From NCBI GenBank assembly GCA_016926985.1, contig JAFGNO010000230.1, positions 1-7,466 of the forward strand: a stretch of 7,466 nt of DNA, read 5' to 3'. Below are positions 7,280 through 7,466 of the stretch, piece after piece (within the stretch, counting starts at the first letter, position 1; every line of letters begins with the position of its first letter). A program made the translations under genes and the position numbers. The notes beneath the pieces were generated by a model, which had not been told where the DNA came from, ran no database searches, and was given only the letters and a program-made list of their open reading frames with translations. The stretch comes from Anaerolineae bacterium. GTDB lineage: Bacteria; Chloroflexota; Anaerolineae; Aggregatilineales; UBA3940.

Positions 7280-7423
7280 ATGGCACCCCTTCCTTTTCTT
7301 CATGGTCTCAAAAACCTCCGAATAGCAGAAAAGCGCCGGACACCTTCGCCTTCAGGCGATGGAGGAAGGCGCGGGAAAAAGGGCGTTCAGCCTCAAAGAG
7401 AAATAACTGTGTTAACCTGGTGA
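7280..7423 (+). CDS. Possible small 47-residue ORF
   Basis: ATG at 7280 begins 47 codons ending in TGA at 7421-7423. A strong GGGAGGAG ribosome binding site lies at 7267-7274, five bases upstream, and the gap from the receiver gene is only 27 bases. The peptide begins MAPLPFLHGLKNLRIAEKRR, continues with a Gly/Pro/Arg/Lys-rich segment and ends EITVLTW. It is basic, lacks a membrane segment and matches nothing I know. Its middle coincides with the inverted repeats at 7333-7372, so the DNA may be conserved for RNA structure rather than protein. The good ribosome binding site is the only positive evidence. Confidence 0.25.
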   Translation: MAPLPFLHGLKNLRIAEKRRTPSPSGDGGRRGKKGVQPQREITVLTW

Positions 7424-7466
7424 TAAGGGCGAAGGCACTCTGCTGTGCAGCAGAGGTTAACGGTTA
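7333..7466 (+). other. Inverted-repeat-rich region, candidate structured RNA, cut by the window edge
   Basis: Several exact complementary pairs crowd into about 130 bases. GCGCC (7333-7337) pairs with GGCGC (7368-7372), enclosing TCGCC-TTCA-GGCGA (7346-7359). CCTTCGCC (7343-7350) is also exactly complementary to GGCGAAGG (7428-7435). GTTAACCT (7411-7418) matches AGGTTAAC (7454-7461). CTCTGCTG (7438-7445) matches CAGCAGAG (7448-7455). Some pairings exclude each other, and the third crosses the second like a pseudoknot. No known riboswitch consensus was recognised. Read on the minus strand, the first hairpin is followed by TTTTCTGCT, so it could instead be a weak terminator for a gene entering from the right. 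Confidence 0.3.

Noticed and set aside
7355..7372. GGCGATGGAG resembling the start of a fluoride (crcB) riboswitch
   Set aside because: The downstream conserved CTGATGACTCCTA-like segment and the usual pseudoknot partner are not present in the remaining sequence.
7411..7466. Possible CRISPR or telomere-like repeat from GTTAACC and GGTTAACGGTTA
   Set aside because: Only one inverted pair and one short partial direct repeat are present, with no spacer pattern.

Overview
The window holds four well-supported genes, all on the + strand. Two poorly resolved ends flank them. Coding regions are moderately GC-rich with normal bacterial Shine-Dalgarno sites; roughly the first 120 bases are clearly AT-richer. 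No rRNA, tRNA, CRISPR array, transposase or phage gene was seen. The gene types (a C25 gingipain-like protease behind tandem-95 repeats, a soluble PAS/GAF multi-kinase protein and a stand-alone receiver) and the wording of the motifs resemble Chloroflexota (Anaerolineae/Caldilineae-like) genomes. This assignment is from memory of the families, not from a search.

Layout. Positions 1-321 are a leader with no secure gene. The region holds a possible partial minus-strand reading frame that runs off the left edge, hints of a frameshifted minus-strand coding remnant, and a GC-rich hairpin just before the first gene. Positions 322-3675 encode a 1117-residue secreted protein: signal peptide, four tandem-95 Ig/cadherin-like repeats, a beta-rich pre-domain and a C-terminal peptidase C25 domain with candidate catalytic His988 and Cys1022. 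A long inverted repeat at about 3698-3737 probably terminates or attenuates this transcript.

Positions 3797-7252 look like a signalling operon. The first gene is a soluble 846-residue protein with two complete histidine kinase cores, arranged PAS-HisKA-HATPase-coiled coil-GAF-HisKA-HATPase. It overlaps by 13 bases a gene for an uncharacterised 172-residue protein that seems to contain two related halves. After a short gap comes a CheY-like single-domain response regulator. A plausible model is that the kinase senses a cytoplasmic cue through PAS and GAF, the receiver takes the phosphate, and the middle protein is an accessory or target. The middle role is inference from position only.

Positions 7253-7466 carry a possible 47-codon ORF with a strong ribosome binding site. 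The same stretch is dense in inverted repeats that could form competing RNA structures, and the window edge cuts it. The most unusual points are the double-kinase polypeptide, the unknown protein between kinase and receiver, and this structured 3' end.
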